Below, piece after piece: positions 18,201-26,558 of a stretch of 64,000 nucleotides of DNA. Position numbers and translations under genes: made by a program. The notes beneath the pieces are model-generated. The model was not told where the DNA came from and made no database searches. It saw nothing but the letters and a program-made list of their open reading frames with translations. Every line of letters begins with the position of its first letter. Within the stretch, counting starts at the first letter, position 1. This stretch comes from Bacteroides fragilis. Lineage in GTDB: Bacteria > Bacillota > Clostridia > Lachnospirales > Lachnospiraceae. Location: positions 147,340 to 211,339 of the forward strand of contig JAMPFK010000003.1 of assembly GCA_023664485.1 (NCBI GenBank). The letters run 5' to 3'.

Positions 18201-19169
18201 GGAATTGGCGAAATAATTTATCTGCATCGCCTGCAGCTGCTCTTTGACCTCCGTGCGGACGCTTTTTGCGATCTCCCGCTTCGCCGTCGAAACGCTGGTG
18301 TCCTTCTTAGAAGAAAGCCGTCCAAAGGCAAGGGTCTGGAACCGCAGATAACGTTCTTCATACTTCGATGCCGCAAGCAGGCTTTCAAGCTGCCCCTTTT
18401 CCTGCTCCAACAATTCCCCGTACATATAGGGCCCGTCCGGCATTTCACTCAGGGCAAGGATCTGACTCGTCTGCTCCAGCATGCCCCGCAGCAGCAAAGA
18501 CGTCTCCTCCATCAGCTCCTTCATCCATTCCAGCTCCATCAGCGCAGACGCCGCGTCCGCCTCCGGCACATCGTAATCATTCTTTCGCGCAAGCAGCCAT
18601 TCTTCAGGAAAAGGGCTGCTCATGGCAAAATCATAGAGCTTCAGGACCGCTTCTTCCACCGCGCTGTCCCTGCTTCCGGTGCTGAAATATTCCATGCAGT
18701 CCAGAAAAGAAGCTTCTCCCTTTTGATAACACTGTTCCAGCACATCGCTCAACACATCCTTTTGCAAGAGCTTCAATTCCCCTTCGTCCGCGATCCGAAA
18801 ACCGGGGTCGAGGCCGATCGTGTGAAAATGGTTTCGGATCACGAACAGACAAAAGCTGTCGATCGTCGTGATCTGCGCGTTATGAAGCAGCGCCGCCTGT
18901 TTCTGCAGATGCTCGTTTTCCGGCTCCCTAACAAGCTTTTCCCCGATCGCATTGCTGATCCGCTCCCGCATTTCCGCCGCCGCCGCATTCGTAAAGGTCA
19001 CGACAAGAAGCCGGTCGATATCCACCGGATGCGCCCCGTCGCTGACCATCTTCACGATTCGCTCTGCCAACACCGCCGTTTTACCGGAACCAGCCGCCGC
19101 CGATACCAGCAAATTGCAGCCGTGCGTATCGATTACTTTCTGCTGCTCCGCTGTATAGGAAACGCTCAT
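15222..19169 (-). CDS. addA: ATP-dependent helicase/nuclease subunit A
   Basis: Large subunit of the AddAB helicase-nuclease, which processes double-strand breaks up to Chi for RecA loading. The protein has SAAAGSGKTAVL at residues 23-34 (Walker A), ILIDEYQDSNLVQEYLL (Walker B), the UvrD-type VRIMSIHKSKGLEFP and ILYVAMTRAREKLILTG motifs, and a C-terminal RecB-like nuclease with GIIDVFFEEKGSYVVVDYKTD. At about 1315 residues it is in the usual range. The start at 19169 has GGAG 7 bases upstream, better than the ATG at 19181. It follows addB by 31 bases in one operon. Alanine- and glycine-rich low-complexity inserts near residues 720-750 and 1110-1130 are probably linkers. Confidence 0.95.
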   Translation of the reverse strand: MSVSYTAEQQKVIDTHGCNLLVSAAAGSGKTAVLAERIVKMVSDGAHPVDIDRLLVVTFTNAAAAEMRERISNAIGEKLVREPENEHLQKQAALLHNAQITTIDSFCLFVIRNHFHTIGLDPGFRIADEGELKLLQKDVLSDVLEQCYQKGEASFLDCMEYFSTGSRDSAVEEAVLKLYDFAMSSPFPEEWLLARKNDYDVPEADAASALMELEWMKELMEETSLLLRGMLEQTSQILALSEMPDGPYMYGELLEQEKGQLESLLAASKYEERYLRFQTLAFGRLSSKKDTSVSTAKREIAKSVRTEVKEQLQAMQINYFANSPEEIVRQMAVCGKAAGALVDLTLLFQETFARMKREKNILDFDDIEHFALSILLRKREDGGVEATETALEYRSHFAEILIDEYQDSNLVQEYLLSAVSGEAGGTFNRFMVGDVKQSIYKFRLARPELFMEKYHAYKETEGGETLRIDLHKNFRSREQVLASTNAVFAQVMRKELGGIDYDEKAALYPGAVYPEAEASADAGNDTELLLFMEEGKDSEAGKGADGMTGMDPGGKNARAINAKQREAYGIARKIKELTASFSVTDKETGKLRKASYKDIVILLRTTAGWDEEWKEILEEEGIPVHVTSKTGYFATTEIQELLHFLQILDNPLQDIPFYGVLHSYFGGFSEEEIAAVKAAYPEERYLYDAVKAYAAEEAETAGGGTAEQEKAGAGSSERMEGGLAENGPADTLRRRLREFLDRIGRYREMTVYMPVHELLRTIIREYAYLPYVLAKPGGSRRRANTEMLLVKAADYEKTSYYGLYHFLRYIEQLEKYDVDYGEANLQDENADVVRIMSIHKSKGLEFPICFVAGLAKGFNNRDTNGHLVMDVERGIGVDYVDSGLRISSRNLRRSFIAFRLRKDNLAEELRILYVAMTRAREKLILTGTLKQPEKKFLSLAALQWTKEEGLPYGTLLRAGSFLDVLLCAAARNRCFDPVWQLCGMEPESRNPFYRKEMNLRVSPVPWEDTLEAQVREFIVRENDRRKLLLFDAAGAQERIDKNLLAIMSDKFSYEYPYGNLKDLYTKTTVSELKKAGMREETDFSFSIYEEEQVVPYLPKFLKQGEAVNGSDRGSAFHKVMELFDFKLLAGLDDFEGEKEKRPAGNGTEEAASGKGSASAELEALARAELERMRSEGKLPQAYYDAVSVPKIAAFLESCVAKRMAAAARAGKLYREQPFVLGLPAARLNGSFPKEETVLIQGIIDVFFEEKGSYVVVDYKTDAVDSAGELVKRYKTQLDYYAEALEQLSGYGRTGEGMRAAEKIIYSFRLGEEIWV

Positions 19170-19200
19170 TTTAATCTCCATTTCTGATCAGGCTTATTTT

Positions 19201-22200
19201 TCAACCTGTCTTCTCCATTCTCCGGACCGCCTCTTCCGGCGGCAGATTCTCCAACTGCCGCATCTCATATCCGGCAATCTCCGTATCGTAACCGCAAATG
19301 CTCCGGTATGCGCAATAGGTACAGGAACTGTTTCCATTCTGTTCGCAGGGATTGACCGAAATATTCCCCTGCAGAATGCCGGTTCCAAGCTCTTTGATTT
19401 TATGGTTGACATAATTCGATATCACTGTCATGTCTTCATCGCTTATGACACTGGAATAAGCGGAAAAAGAACCGTCTTTTTTCCGCTCGATCGGAAGAAT
19501 ATCGGACTTGCCCGTAAATTCCCCGTCCAACAGCCGAACCGCCTTGTCGTCGCTGTTGACCAGGCCCGTCGTTTTCAGTTCCTGCAGAATTTTCCGGTTC
19601 AGCTGCTCCGGCGTCAGCGCCTGCCCGTCCTCGATAACAGGGTCAGCAATATGATAATACAACATTGCGGCCGGCACGATTTTTTTCCCCGGATGCTTCT
19701 TCTGCTCGATTTCCACCGCCGCGTTCATATAGACCACGAGCTGCAATTGTAAGCCGTAATAAAGCGCCGCCAGATCGAACTTCCGGCTGCCCGATTTGTA
19801 GTCGATGACCTTCACATAAACGGTATCCTCCTCCTCGCAGGCATCGATGCGGTCGATCCTGCCGCGCAGCTTCATTTTTTCCTGTCCGCTCAGCGCGATA
19901 TTCACCGCGTCCAGATCCTCCAGCATGGAAAAGGACATCTCGAAATGCTCCGGCAGGAAAGAGCCCTTTTTCAACTGTATCTGCAAAGTCCGTATCGTCC
20001 GGCTCAAAATCCGCCGGATGCGTTTCAAAAGATACTGGTTCCTGGCGCTGCTGTACAAAACCGTCCCTCCATAGCCCACGGCATAAGCCTCGATCGCCTC
20101 GTCCAGCATTTTTTCCCCTTCCTCCTGCGGAAAATCAAACCAGGTATAATGCCGTTCTTCCAGCTTATCCGCAAAGAGCTCCAGCACCCCGTGAAAAACG
20201 TTTCCCATATCCACATCTTCGAAACCGTATTCCCCGCGTTCCTTTAAGGACAGGCCGTACTGCAGAAAATGCGCATAAGCGCAGGCCGCATACTTTTCCA
20301 GACGGCTGACGCTGTTGTGCAGAACCGTACCATACAGCGCCTTCGTCACCTGCCTGGAAAGCGGACTCTCCCGGTAATAATAAAAGGCCGTATCGACCAG
20401 CCGCATGATGCGCGCCCGCCAGCCCGGATTTTGATCATAGCTTTGGAAAAAGGTAAAAAGCTTCCTCTCCTCTTCGTCCTCCAGGCGGCCCGCCGCATAC
20501 TCCCGCAGCAGATCCGTAAAGAAAAGAATGCCGTCCGCCCCGTGCGACAGCTGCTCCTCCATCGGAAGCAGCTCCGGGCTTTGGATAACAAGGGACGGGA
20601 AAAGTTTCTGCATGGTGTCGATCAGATAGGCGGGCCGCATGCTCTTTCCGTCGCTCCCCACTTTCGCATAGGATAAATACAGCCGTTCCGAAGGCTTGGT
20701 CATATTCAGATACAGATAGAGCCGCTGAATATACATCTGCTGCCGCGGCGTCGGCGCAAGCTCCCAGCCCGACTCCTGCAGGAATTCCCGGTCGATATCG
20801 GAGATGATGCCTCCGCCGCCGGTCCCTTTGGGGATGCTGCCATCGTTGATTCCGAGAAAGAAAAGCGCCTTTACCTGTTTTAAACGGGTCCTCTCGATAT
20901 CGCCTACGACGATCCTGTCCACATTCTGCGGAATCGTCCCGACCGTGATTTCGGCGAATCCGGAGTCCAGAATTTCGGCAAACTCCTGAAAAGCCATGGG
21001 CTCTTCTTTTAAAAGCCCCTCTATCTGATCCAGCAAATCGATAACCAGGCCATAGATCTGCCCATACTCTTTCGCTCTCGCCAGATCGCCTTCCTTCTTG
21101 AAGCCCGCCTCAAAACGGGCGAGCTTCTGCTGCAGCTCATTTTTTACCAGAAAGGCGTACAATGCGCGGACGAGCTCATCCGCCGTCCGGCAAGGCCGCA
21201 ATAACGGCGCAAGCTGCTCCATCAGTTTTTCCCGCATCTCATTATAAAAGGCAAGCCGGGCAACTCCCGCTTCCCCTTCTTCTTCTTTATAGATAAAAAG
21301 ACTTTCCCATCGGTTCCGGCCGCGGATGCCGAATCTGCGGATATAATTTTCCAGCCTGTCGATATCCTCCCTTTCAAAGCCGCACAGCCCCGTCCGCAGA
21401 TAATGGAACACCGCTTCCCGGCTGAAATCCTGCAAAACGATCTGCAGGGCGCTGCGAATATACTCCGTAAAGGGATTGAACAAAATTCCCCTCGTCTGGT
21501 CCATATAAACAGGAATGCCGAACCTGGCAAATTCCTCCTCGATATCGTTTCCGTAGGTTTCCATGCTCCCTGTCACCACCGCAATATCCCGGTAATGCAG
21601 CCCGGCATCTTTTCCGAGCAGCCGGTATATTTCGATACAGGTCTGCCGCACCTCTTCCTTCGGCGTCGATGCCTCCATCAGATGGATCCGTTCCGTTTCC
21701 GCCTCGTAGGGCTTCACCGGATAGCGGAACAGATACCGTTCCAGATGCGCCAGCTCCGGATTATCCGCAAATCTCGGCAGCCTCCCGGCCGTCTGCCCGT
21801 ATCCGGCCGGTTCCGGAGCCGGCAGCGCTTCGTCGGCCGCCCCGTTACAGAGCACCGCTGGCAGCATCGGAACACCGGCCTCTTCTCCCAGCCTTCTTAA
21901 ATCCGCAACAGTCTTTTTACTCAAATGAAAAAGCTTCTGTTCTCCGTCCGGCTGATAAGGGTTTTCAGCCGTATCTATCGTAATCGTAACAATGACCTTG
22001 CTGGTCAATCGCATGAGTTCCTGTATCACGCGGTACTGTATCGGCGTAAACCCGGTAAATCCATCAAAAGCTATCACGCAGTCCCTGATGATCTCCGACT
22101 TTGGCAGTGCCTCCCGCAGCCTGTCCAGCGTTTCTTCCGTCGTAATGAACTTTTCCTGAATATAGGACAGAAAACTCTCGTACAGCACCTGCAGATCCTT

Positions 22201-22668
22201 CAGCTTATAATACAGCGCCCCCCGCTTCCTGGCATACTCCGCCAGCTGTGAAAGCTCTTTCGTACCGATGCCGTACTGCATGAACTCCGAAATCGCCGAT
22301 TTGACCTCATGAATATAACCGATCTTATGCAGATGCTTCCCGATGACCGACAATTTCTGCTGTTCCTGCTCCGCTATCTTCCGCAGGATCAGGCTCTTTC
22401 CCGTATCGTCCAGCACCGGCATATCCTCATATCCCACTTCTTCCAGGATCCGGTGCGTCAGCCGGCCGAAGCTCAGAACGTCGATATTCATAATCCCCCT
22501 GTTCGGATGTTCCAAGACCAGATCCATCTGCGTCTGCATCGTGAACTGATCCGGCACGATCAGAAGAAAATTGCGTTTCGGCGCCTGCCGGGAGGCCGCG
22601 ATAATATCCTCGTGAAGTTTTCTGCTTTTTCCGGCTCCCGAACCGCCGAAATAGAATTGAAGGGCCAT
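19201..22668 (-). CDS. addB: ATP-dependent nuclease subunit B
   Basis: Partner of AddA, with an inactive helicase fold that recognises Chi and a C-terminal nuclease for the other strand. Landmarks are YFGGSGAGKSRKLHEDI at residues 6-22, a RecB-type nuclease segment with RGRIDRIDACEEE and VKVIDYKSG, and an Fe-S cluster formed by an upstream Cys (LEKYAACAYAHF) plus the C-terminal set SCTYCAYRSICGYD. The 1155-residue length is typical. AAAGGAACTGAAT precedes the start. It begins 2 bases after a short helical ORF and is followed by addA. Confidence 0.95.
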   Translation of the reverse strand: MALQFYFGGSGAGKSRKLHEDIIAASRQAPKRNFLLIVPDQFTMQTQMDLVLEHPNRGIMNIDVLSFGRLTHRILEEVGYEDMPVLDDTGKSLILRKIAEQEQQKLSVIGKHLHKIGYIHEVKSAISEFMQYGIGTKELSQLAEYARKRGALYYKLKDLQVLYESFLSYIQEKFITTEETLDRLREALPKSEIIRDCVIAFDGFTGFTPIQYRVIQELMRLTSKVIVTITIDTAENPYQPDGEQKLFHLSKKTVADLRRLGEEAGVPMLPAVLCNGAADEALPAPEPAGYGQTAGRLPRFADNPELAHLERYLFRYPVKPYEAETERIHLMEASTPKEEVRQTCIEIYRLLGKDAGLHYRDIAVVTGSMETYGNDIEEEFARFGIPVYMDQTRGILFNPFTEYIRSALQIVLQDFSREAVFHYLRTGLCGFEREDIDRLENYIRRFGIRGRNRWESLFIYKEEEGEAGVARLAFYNEMREKLMEQLAPLLRPCRTADELVRALYAFLVKNELQQKLARFEAGFKKEGDLARAKEYGQIYGLVIDLLDQIEGLLKEEPMAFQEFAEILDSGFAEITVGTIPQNVDRIVVGDIERTRLKQVKALFFLGINDGSIPKGTGGGGIISDIDREFLQESGWELAPTPRQQMYIQRLYLYLNMTKPSERLYLSYAKVGSDGKSMRPAYLIDTMQKLFPSLVIQSPELLPMEEQLSHGADGILFFTDLLREYAAGRLEDEEERKLFTFFQSYDQNPGWRARIMRLVDTAFYYYRESPLSRQVTKALYGTVLHNSVSRLEKYAACAYAHFLQYGLSLKERGEYGFEDVDMGNVFHGVLELFADKLEERHYTWFDFPQEEGEKMLDEAIEAYAVGYGGTVLYSSARNQYLLKRIRRILSRTIRTLQIQLKKGSFLPEHFEMSFSMLEDLDAVNIALSGQEKMKLRGRIDRIDACEEEDTVYVKVIDYKSGSRKFDLAALYYGLQLQLVVYMNAAVEIEQKKHPGKKIVPAAMLYYHIADPVIEDGQALTPEQLNRKILQELKTTGLVNSDDKAVRLLDGEFTGKSDILPIERKKDGSFSAYSSVISDEDMTVISNYVNHKIKELGTGILQGNISVNPCEQNGNSSCTYCAYRSICGYDTEIAGYEMRQLENLPPEEAVRRMEKTG

Positions 22669-22670
22669 AT

Positions 22671-23018
22671 TCAGTTCCTTTCCTCATTCCCATATGTTTT
22701 CAGCAGCTGCGCCCGCTTCGCCATCACCAGCGCCAGAATATCCTTCGCCTGCCTGTCATTCTTATGAAGAATGCACTGGCGGATTCCCGTAAGCTGCCGC
22801 TCAAATACATCCAGCTCCAGCTCCCGTACGCGGTTCTGCATACGCTGGACCGCCATCGCCGCGGCCTGCCAGTTCTTATGGTTGACGGCCTGTCCGAGCT
22901 TCATGAAATCATAGCTTTTCAGAAATGCCAGCCTCGCCGCTCCATTGCCGGCGTTTTCCATTTCTGCCGCTCCATTGCCGGCGTTTTCCATTTCTGCCGC
23001 TTCCATATCCTCTTTCAT
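22671..23018 (-). CDS. small helical protein heading the addBA operon
   Basis: Not recognised. A 115-residue protein whose N-terminus contains AEMENAGNGA twice, encoded by an exact 30-base tandem duplication (22936-22965 and 22966-22995). The remaining 85 residues are predicted helical and rich in charged and Gln residues (NWQAAAMAVQRMQNRVRELE). It ends 2 bases before addB and so is probably cotranscribed. No signal peptide or motif suggests a function. Confidence 0.6.
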   Translation of the reverse strand: MKEDMEAAEMENAGNGAAEMENAGNGAARLAFLKSYDFMKLGQAVNHKNWQAAAMAVQRMQNRVRELELDVFERQLTGIRQCILHKNDRQAKDILALVMAKRAQLLKTYGNEERN

Positions 23019-23118
23019 CGTCTTCCCCTCATCCTTTCGTCCGTTGCCCTTTTACAGAGCCATGATCAATGTTCCGGCGCCGATCAGCAGACAGCGCAGC
23101 CACAATAACGCCCGTTTT

Positions 23119-24465
23119 TTATAGTTTCACCCGTTCCGGGTGGCGTTTCATCCAGATAAACGCTATGATACAGATGATAACGGACAAAAAAGAACCCGCC
23201 GGCGCCGCGATTCCCATCGGGACAAGGGAATCCTTAAAACAGACCGCCGCAATATAGGCTAACGGAATCCGGGCGCAGACGATGGAAAGCGAATTGTGAA
23301 TAAAGGAAATCATGGAGAACCCATATGCGCAAAAATAGCCGCTGAAGCAGAAATGCACGCCCGCAAAAACACAGTCCCATACATAGCCGCGCATATACTG
23401 TCCCCCCAGCCGGATTACCTCTTCACTGTCCGCGAACAGCCCGACCGCGCCTTCCGCCATGAACTGCATGAACACTGAGGCAAGCGCCCCGAAAACAACC
23501 GCGATCATCGTCGCATACTTCAAAGTATCCCTTGCCCTCTCGTGCTTTCCCGCACCGATATTCTGCGCGGAAAGCGCCGATACGGTCGAAAGCATGGACG
23601 AAGGAATCAGGAAAAGAATCCCGATCAGCTTTTCCACAATGCCCACCGCCGCCGCATCGTTCAGCCCTCTGCGATTCGCAAAAACCGTAATAACGATAAA
23701 AGCGATCTGAATGAAGCCATCCTGGATGGCAACCGGGACGCCCACCTTTAAAATTCCGCCGAGGGCCGCCTTTTCCGGCTTAAAATCGGCCCTGCAGATT
23801 CCCGGAATCATCTTCCGTTTCCAGATCACGGCAAATGAGACGAACACGCTGATCGTCTGCGATAACGTAGTCCCAAGCGCCGCTCCCGCCGTTCCGAGTC
23901 CGAACAGGCCGATAAACAGATAATCCAACAGGATATTGCATACACAGGCTACCGCAATAAAATACATAGGGCTCTTCGAGTCTCCCATGCCGCGGAAAAC
24001 GGAGCTGATGATATTATAAGCTGTAATAAAAGGGATTCCGATAAAACAGATCGTCAGATAACGGGCCAATCCGTCAGCCGCCTCCTCCGGGGTTGACATA
24101 ACTGCTACGATCGGCTTTACCGCCAGCAATAACAGGACGGTACAAAGGACGGATACGGACAGGAACAACGTCGCGGTATTGCCGACTGCCAGATTGATCC
24201 TCTTTCTTTCCTTCGCTCCGGCCGCGCGTCCGATCATGACCGTCGAACCCATCGCCAGCCCCACGATCATGACCGTCAGCATGTGCATGACCTGGCTCCC
24301 GATGGAAACCGCCGTCGTACTCTCCACTCCGTTATACTGCCCGATAATGAACAGGTCTGCCATGCCGTAAAGCGTCTGCAAAAAATAAGAAAGCAGATAC
24401 GGCAGTGAGAAATACAAAATCGTCTTAAAAACGCTGCCGGACGTTAAGTCTCGTTTCATTTCCAT
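23119..24465 (-). CDS. MATE family efflux transporter
   Basis: Polytopic membrane protein of 448 residues with the usual 12-helix MATE layout, expected to export cationic compounds or drugs using Na+ or H+. The N-terminal half has SLPYLLSYFLQTLYGMADLF and the internal repeat half has VGVPVAIQDGFIQIAFIVIT, as in other Clostridia MATE pumps. The start ATG lies 26 bases after the FakA-C-like gene on the same strand, so the two may be cotranscribed. Substrate unknown. Two more MATE genes occur in this window at 45906 and 62058. Confidence 0.9.
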   Translation of the reverse strand: MEMKRDLTSGSVFKTILYFSLPYLLSYFLQTLYGMADLFIIGQYNGVESTTAVSIGSQVMHMLTVMIVGLAMGSTVMIGRAAGAKERKRINLAVGNTATLFLSVSVLCTVLLLLAVKPIVAVMSTPEEAADGLARYLTICFIGIPFITAYNIISSVFRGMGDSKSPMYFIAVACVCNILLDYLFIGLFGLGTAGAALGTTLSQTISVFVSFAVIWKRKMIPGICRADFKPEKAALGGILKVGVPVAIQDGFIQIAFIVITVFANRRGLNDAAAVGIVEKLIGILFLIPSSMLSTVSALSAQNIGAGKHERARDTLKYATMIAVVFGALASVFMQFMAEGAVGLFADSEEVIRLGGQYMRGYVWDCVFAGVHFCFSGYFCAYGFSMISFIHNSLSIVCARIPLAYIAAVCFKDSLVPMGIAAPAGSFLSVIICIIAFIWMKRHPERVKL

Positions 24466-24491
24466 TTCATCCTCTCCGATGCCTTCTCAGC

Positions 24492-24743
24492 CTAACCCTT
24501 CAGCCCCCGCGCCTGCCTGTCCATATCTTCCACCACGATATCATAGATTTCCCCAAGCGAAGCGCAGTATTCCAATAACTGCCACGGCTCATTCGTATGG
24601 AAATGCACCTTGATCAGCTCTTCATCTCCGACTGCCAGCAGACAGTCGCCTTTCAAATGCTCCGTAATATACCCGCTGATTGCATCCTCATCCAGGTCTT
24701 CCCCTTCGATCAGCAGCTGCGTATCATACCGAAATTCCAGCAT
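24492..24743 (-). CDS. stand-alone FakA/Dak-phosphatase C-terminal-like domain
   Basis: An 83-residue protein preceded by ATGGAGGAAGAAAA. It matches the end of FakA-type (DAK1_2/DhaK-like) proteins: YDTQLLIEGEDLDED, a short helix, CLLAVGDEELIKVHFHTN and a closing EYCASLGEIYDIVVEDM. In FakA this C-terminal region works with the FakB fatty-acid binding partner. Here the kinase domain is missing and no fakB/degV gene is nearby. It may act in trans on another FakA or be an independent regulator. The frame appears complete, with start and stop close to the homologous region. Confidence 0.75.
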   Translation of the reverse strand: MLEFRYDTQLLIEGEDLDEDAISGYITEHLKGDCLLAVGDEELIKVHFHTNEPWQLLEYCASLGEIYDIVVEDMDRQARGLKG

Positions 24744-24849
24744 TTTTCTTCCTCCATCTCTTTTATCCTATCTCTCTTTCCTGTCATATAGAAGCATACC
24801 GCATTTTCCGCCCGATCGGACTGCGCCGCAGCATTGCGGAAAATAATGT

Positions 24850-25788
24850 CTATTCCGCCTGAAATAACGGCGTGGACAAATAGCGGTCTCCCGAATCAGG
24901 CAGTAAGGCAACGATGACCTTTCCTTTATTTTCAGAACGTTTTGCGATCTGTGCCGCCGCATACAGCGCCGCGCCGGAAGAAATGCCGACGAGTACGCCC
25001 TCTTTTACGGCAATCTCTCTTCCGGCCGCGTAAGCGTCCTCATTGGACACCTTAATAATTTCGTCATAAATACCGGTATCCAGCACCTCCGGCACGAAGC
25101 CCGCTCCGATCCCCTGTATCCCGTGTACGCCAGCCGCGCCGCCTGAAAGGACAGGACTGCTTTCCGGCTCCACCGCAACGATTTTTACATCCGGATTCCG
25201 CTCTTTCAAATAAGCGCCCACACCGGTAATCGTACCGCCCGTGCCCACGCCCGCGACAAAAATGTCCACCTTCCCGTCCGTATCCTCCCAGATTTCCGGC
25301 CCCGTCGTCTTCCTGTGCATTTCAGCGTTCGCCGGATTTACGAACTGCCCCAATATAACAGAACCGGGCGTGGAAGCCTGCAGCTCTTCTGCTTTGGCAA
25401 TCGCCCCTTTCATTCCCTTTGTTCCATCTGTCAATACCAGCCTGGCGCCGTAAGCCTGTAACAGCTTTCTTCTTTCCACGCTCATTGTCTCCGGAAGCGT
25501 CAGAACCGCCTGATACCCCTTAGCCGCCGCTACCGCAGCAAGACCGATGCCCGTATTTCCCGAAGTAGGTTCGATGATTGTCGCGCCCGGCTTCAAAATA
25601 CCCTTTTTTTCCGCGTCTTCGATCATATTCAAAGCAATCCTGTCCTTAACCGACCCCGCCGGATTCAAATACTCCAGTTTGACCAGGAGCACCGCATCCG
25701 TAATCTGGTTTGCCTTTTCATAGTTGACGACCTCCAGCAGAGGTGTTTTTCCAATCAGCTCCACCGCGCTTTTTTTAATATCCGCCAT
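24850..25788 (-). CDS. cysK: cysteine synthase A (O-acetylserine sulfhydrylase)
   Basis: PLP enzyme that makes L-cysteine from O-acetylserine and sulfide. Motifs are NPAGSVKDR with the PLP lysine at residue 48, PTSGNTGIGLAAVAA, GVGTGGTITGVG (phosphate loop) and VGISSGAAL. The 312-residue length is standard. The start at 25788 has TTGGAGGAAAACATC directly upstream; the longer frame adds 5 residues. It stands alone, followed by a short gap and the FakA-C-like gene. No cysE neighbour is present in the window. Confidence 0.95.
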   Translation of the reverse strand: MADIKKSAVELIGKTPLLEVVNYEKANQITDAVLLVKLEYLNPAGSVKDRIALNMIEDAEKKGILKPGATIIEPTSGNTGIGLAAVAAAKGYQAVLTLPETMSVERRKLLQAYGARLVLTDGTKGMKGAIAKAEELQASTPGSVILGQFVNPANAEMHRKTTGPEIWEDTDGKVDIFVAGVGTGGTITGVGAYLKERNPDVKIVAVEPESSPVLSGGAAGVHGIQGIGAGFVPEVLDTGIYDEIIKVSNEDAYAAGREIAVKEGVLVGISSGAALYAAAQIAKRSENKGKVIVALLPDSGDRYLSTPLFQAE

Positions 25789-25898
25789 GATGTTTTCCTC
25801 CAAATTCTTATTTCATATATTTTAAACAGGTTTTGTATGAATCCAAAGCGACTGCGGCGCTCCCTTTCCACACAGGACGCGCCGCAGCATTCATCATT

Positions 25899-26321
25899 TT
25901 ACAGGCATTCTCTGATTTTTTCGATCATCTCCGCATATTCGCTCTCGCTCAGATATTTTTTATCGGGATTCATCTGGAATGTACCTCCCCACTCGTCCTG
26001 ATCCTTATATTTCGGAACGAGGTGCATGTGCAGGTGACAGCCGGTATCGCCATATGCGCCATAATTCAGCTTATCCGGCGCAAATGCCCTGTGAATAGCC
26101 TTCGCCGCCCGTGTCACATCCGCCATAAAGCGGTTCCGCTCCTCCTCGCTGATATCCACGATTTCACTGACATGATCCCGGTATGCTACGATACATCTTC
26201 CCGGCTTGCTCTGCTCCTTGAACAAAATCAGCTGGCTCACATCCAGATCGCAGATTTTGATGCCGAACTTCGCCAGAAATTCTCCACCCTGACAATATCC
26301 GCAATTGCTGTTATCCATCAT
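25899..26321 (-). CDS. HIT-family nucleotide-binding protein
   Basis: Histidine-triad phosphohydrolase or nucleotidyltransferase of about 140 residues. The triad HLHMH lies in GCHLHMHLVPKYKDQDE near residue 100, and CGYCQGGEFLAKFG near the start looks like the Cys pair of zinc-binding HIT proteins. GRCIVAYRDH precedes it as the usual strand. The start at 26321 was chosen for GGAGG 6 bases upstream. Probable substrates are AMP-linked or dinucleoside polyphosphate compounds, as in the family; none is shown by context. Confidence 0.88.
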   Translation of the reverse strand: MMDNSNCGYCQGGEFLAKFGIKICDLDVSQLILFKEQSKPGRCIVAYRDHVSEIVDISEEERNRFMADVTRAAKAIHRAFAPDKLNYGAYGDTGCHLHMHLVPKYKDQDEWGGTFQMNPDKKYLSESEYAEMIEKIRECL

Positions 26322-26370
26322 CCTCATCCTCCATTCCCGTCTGTCCCTCTGAACAGGCACAGACATTTTT

Positions 26371-26456
26371 TATAGTTAACGACATTGGAAATTGCCTTTT
26401 CGGACTTGTAAAAGCTTACCTATACGGCTTTTGCAGGAGCCGGAAAGAGCAATTTA
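26371..26456. repeat. intergenic palindromic element with TATAGTTAACGACAT motif
   Basis: TATAGTTAACGACAT at 26371-26385 recurs with one mismatch at 58619-58633. Beside it lies a long imperfect hairpin: AAATTGC (26389-26395) pairs with GCAATTT (26449-26455), extended by CTTTTCGG/CCGGAAAGA, with AAAAGC/GCTTTT inside. It fills the gap between glycogen phosphorylase and the HIT gene and is not a clear terminator. Confidence 0.45.
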
Positions 26457-26558
26457 TTATGCCGTCTGCTATAATTGTATCATATAACATCGCCAATTAA
26501 CAGTGTGCGGATTGGAATCTTTTTCAATCATACAGTTTGGCCCTGTTTCCCGCCGTTC

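Noticed and set aside
17982..19187. A 401-codon open frame on the plus strand
   Set aside because: It lies wholly opposite addA, is very rich in Arg, His and Gln, and has no ribosome binding site. It reflects the GC-rich codon use of addA.
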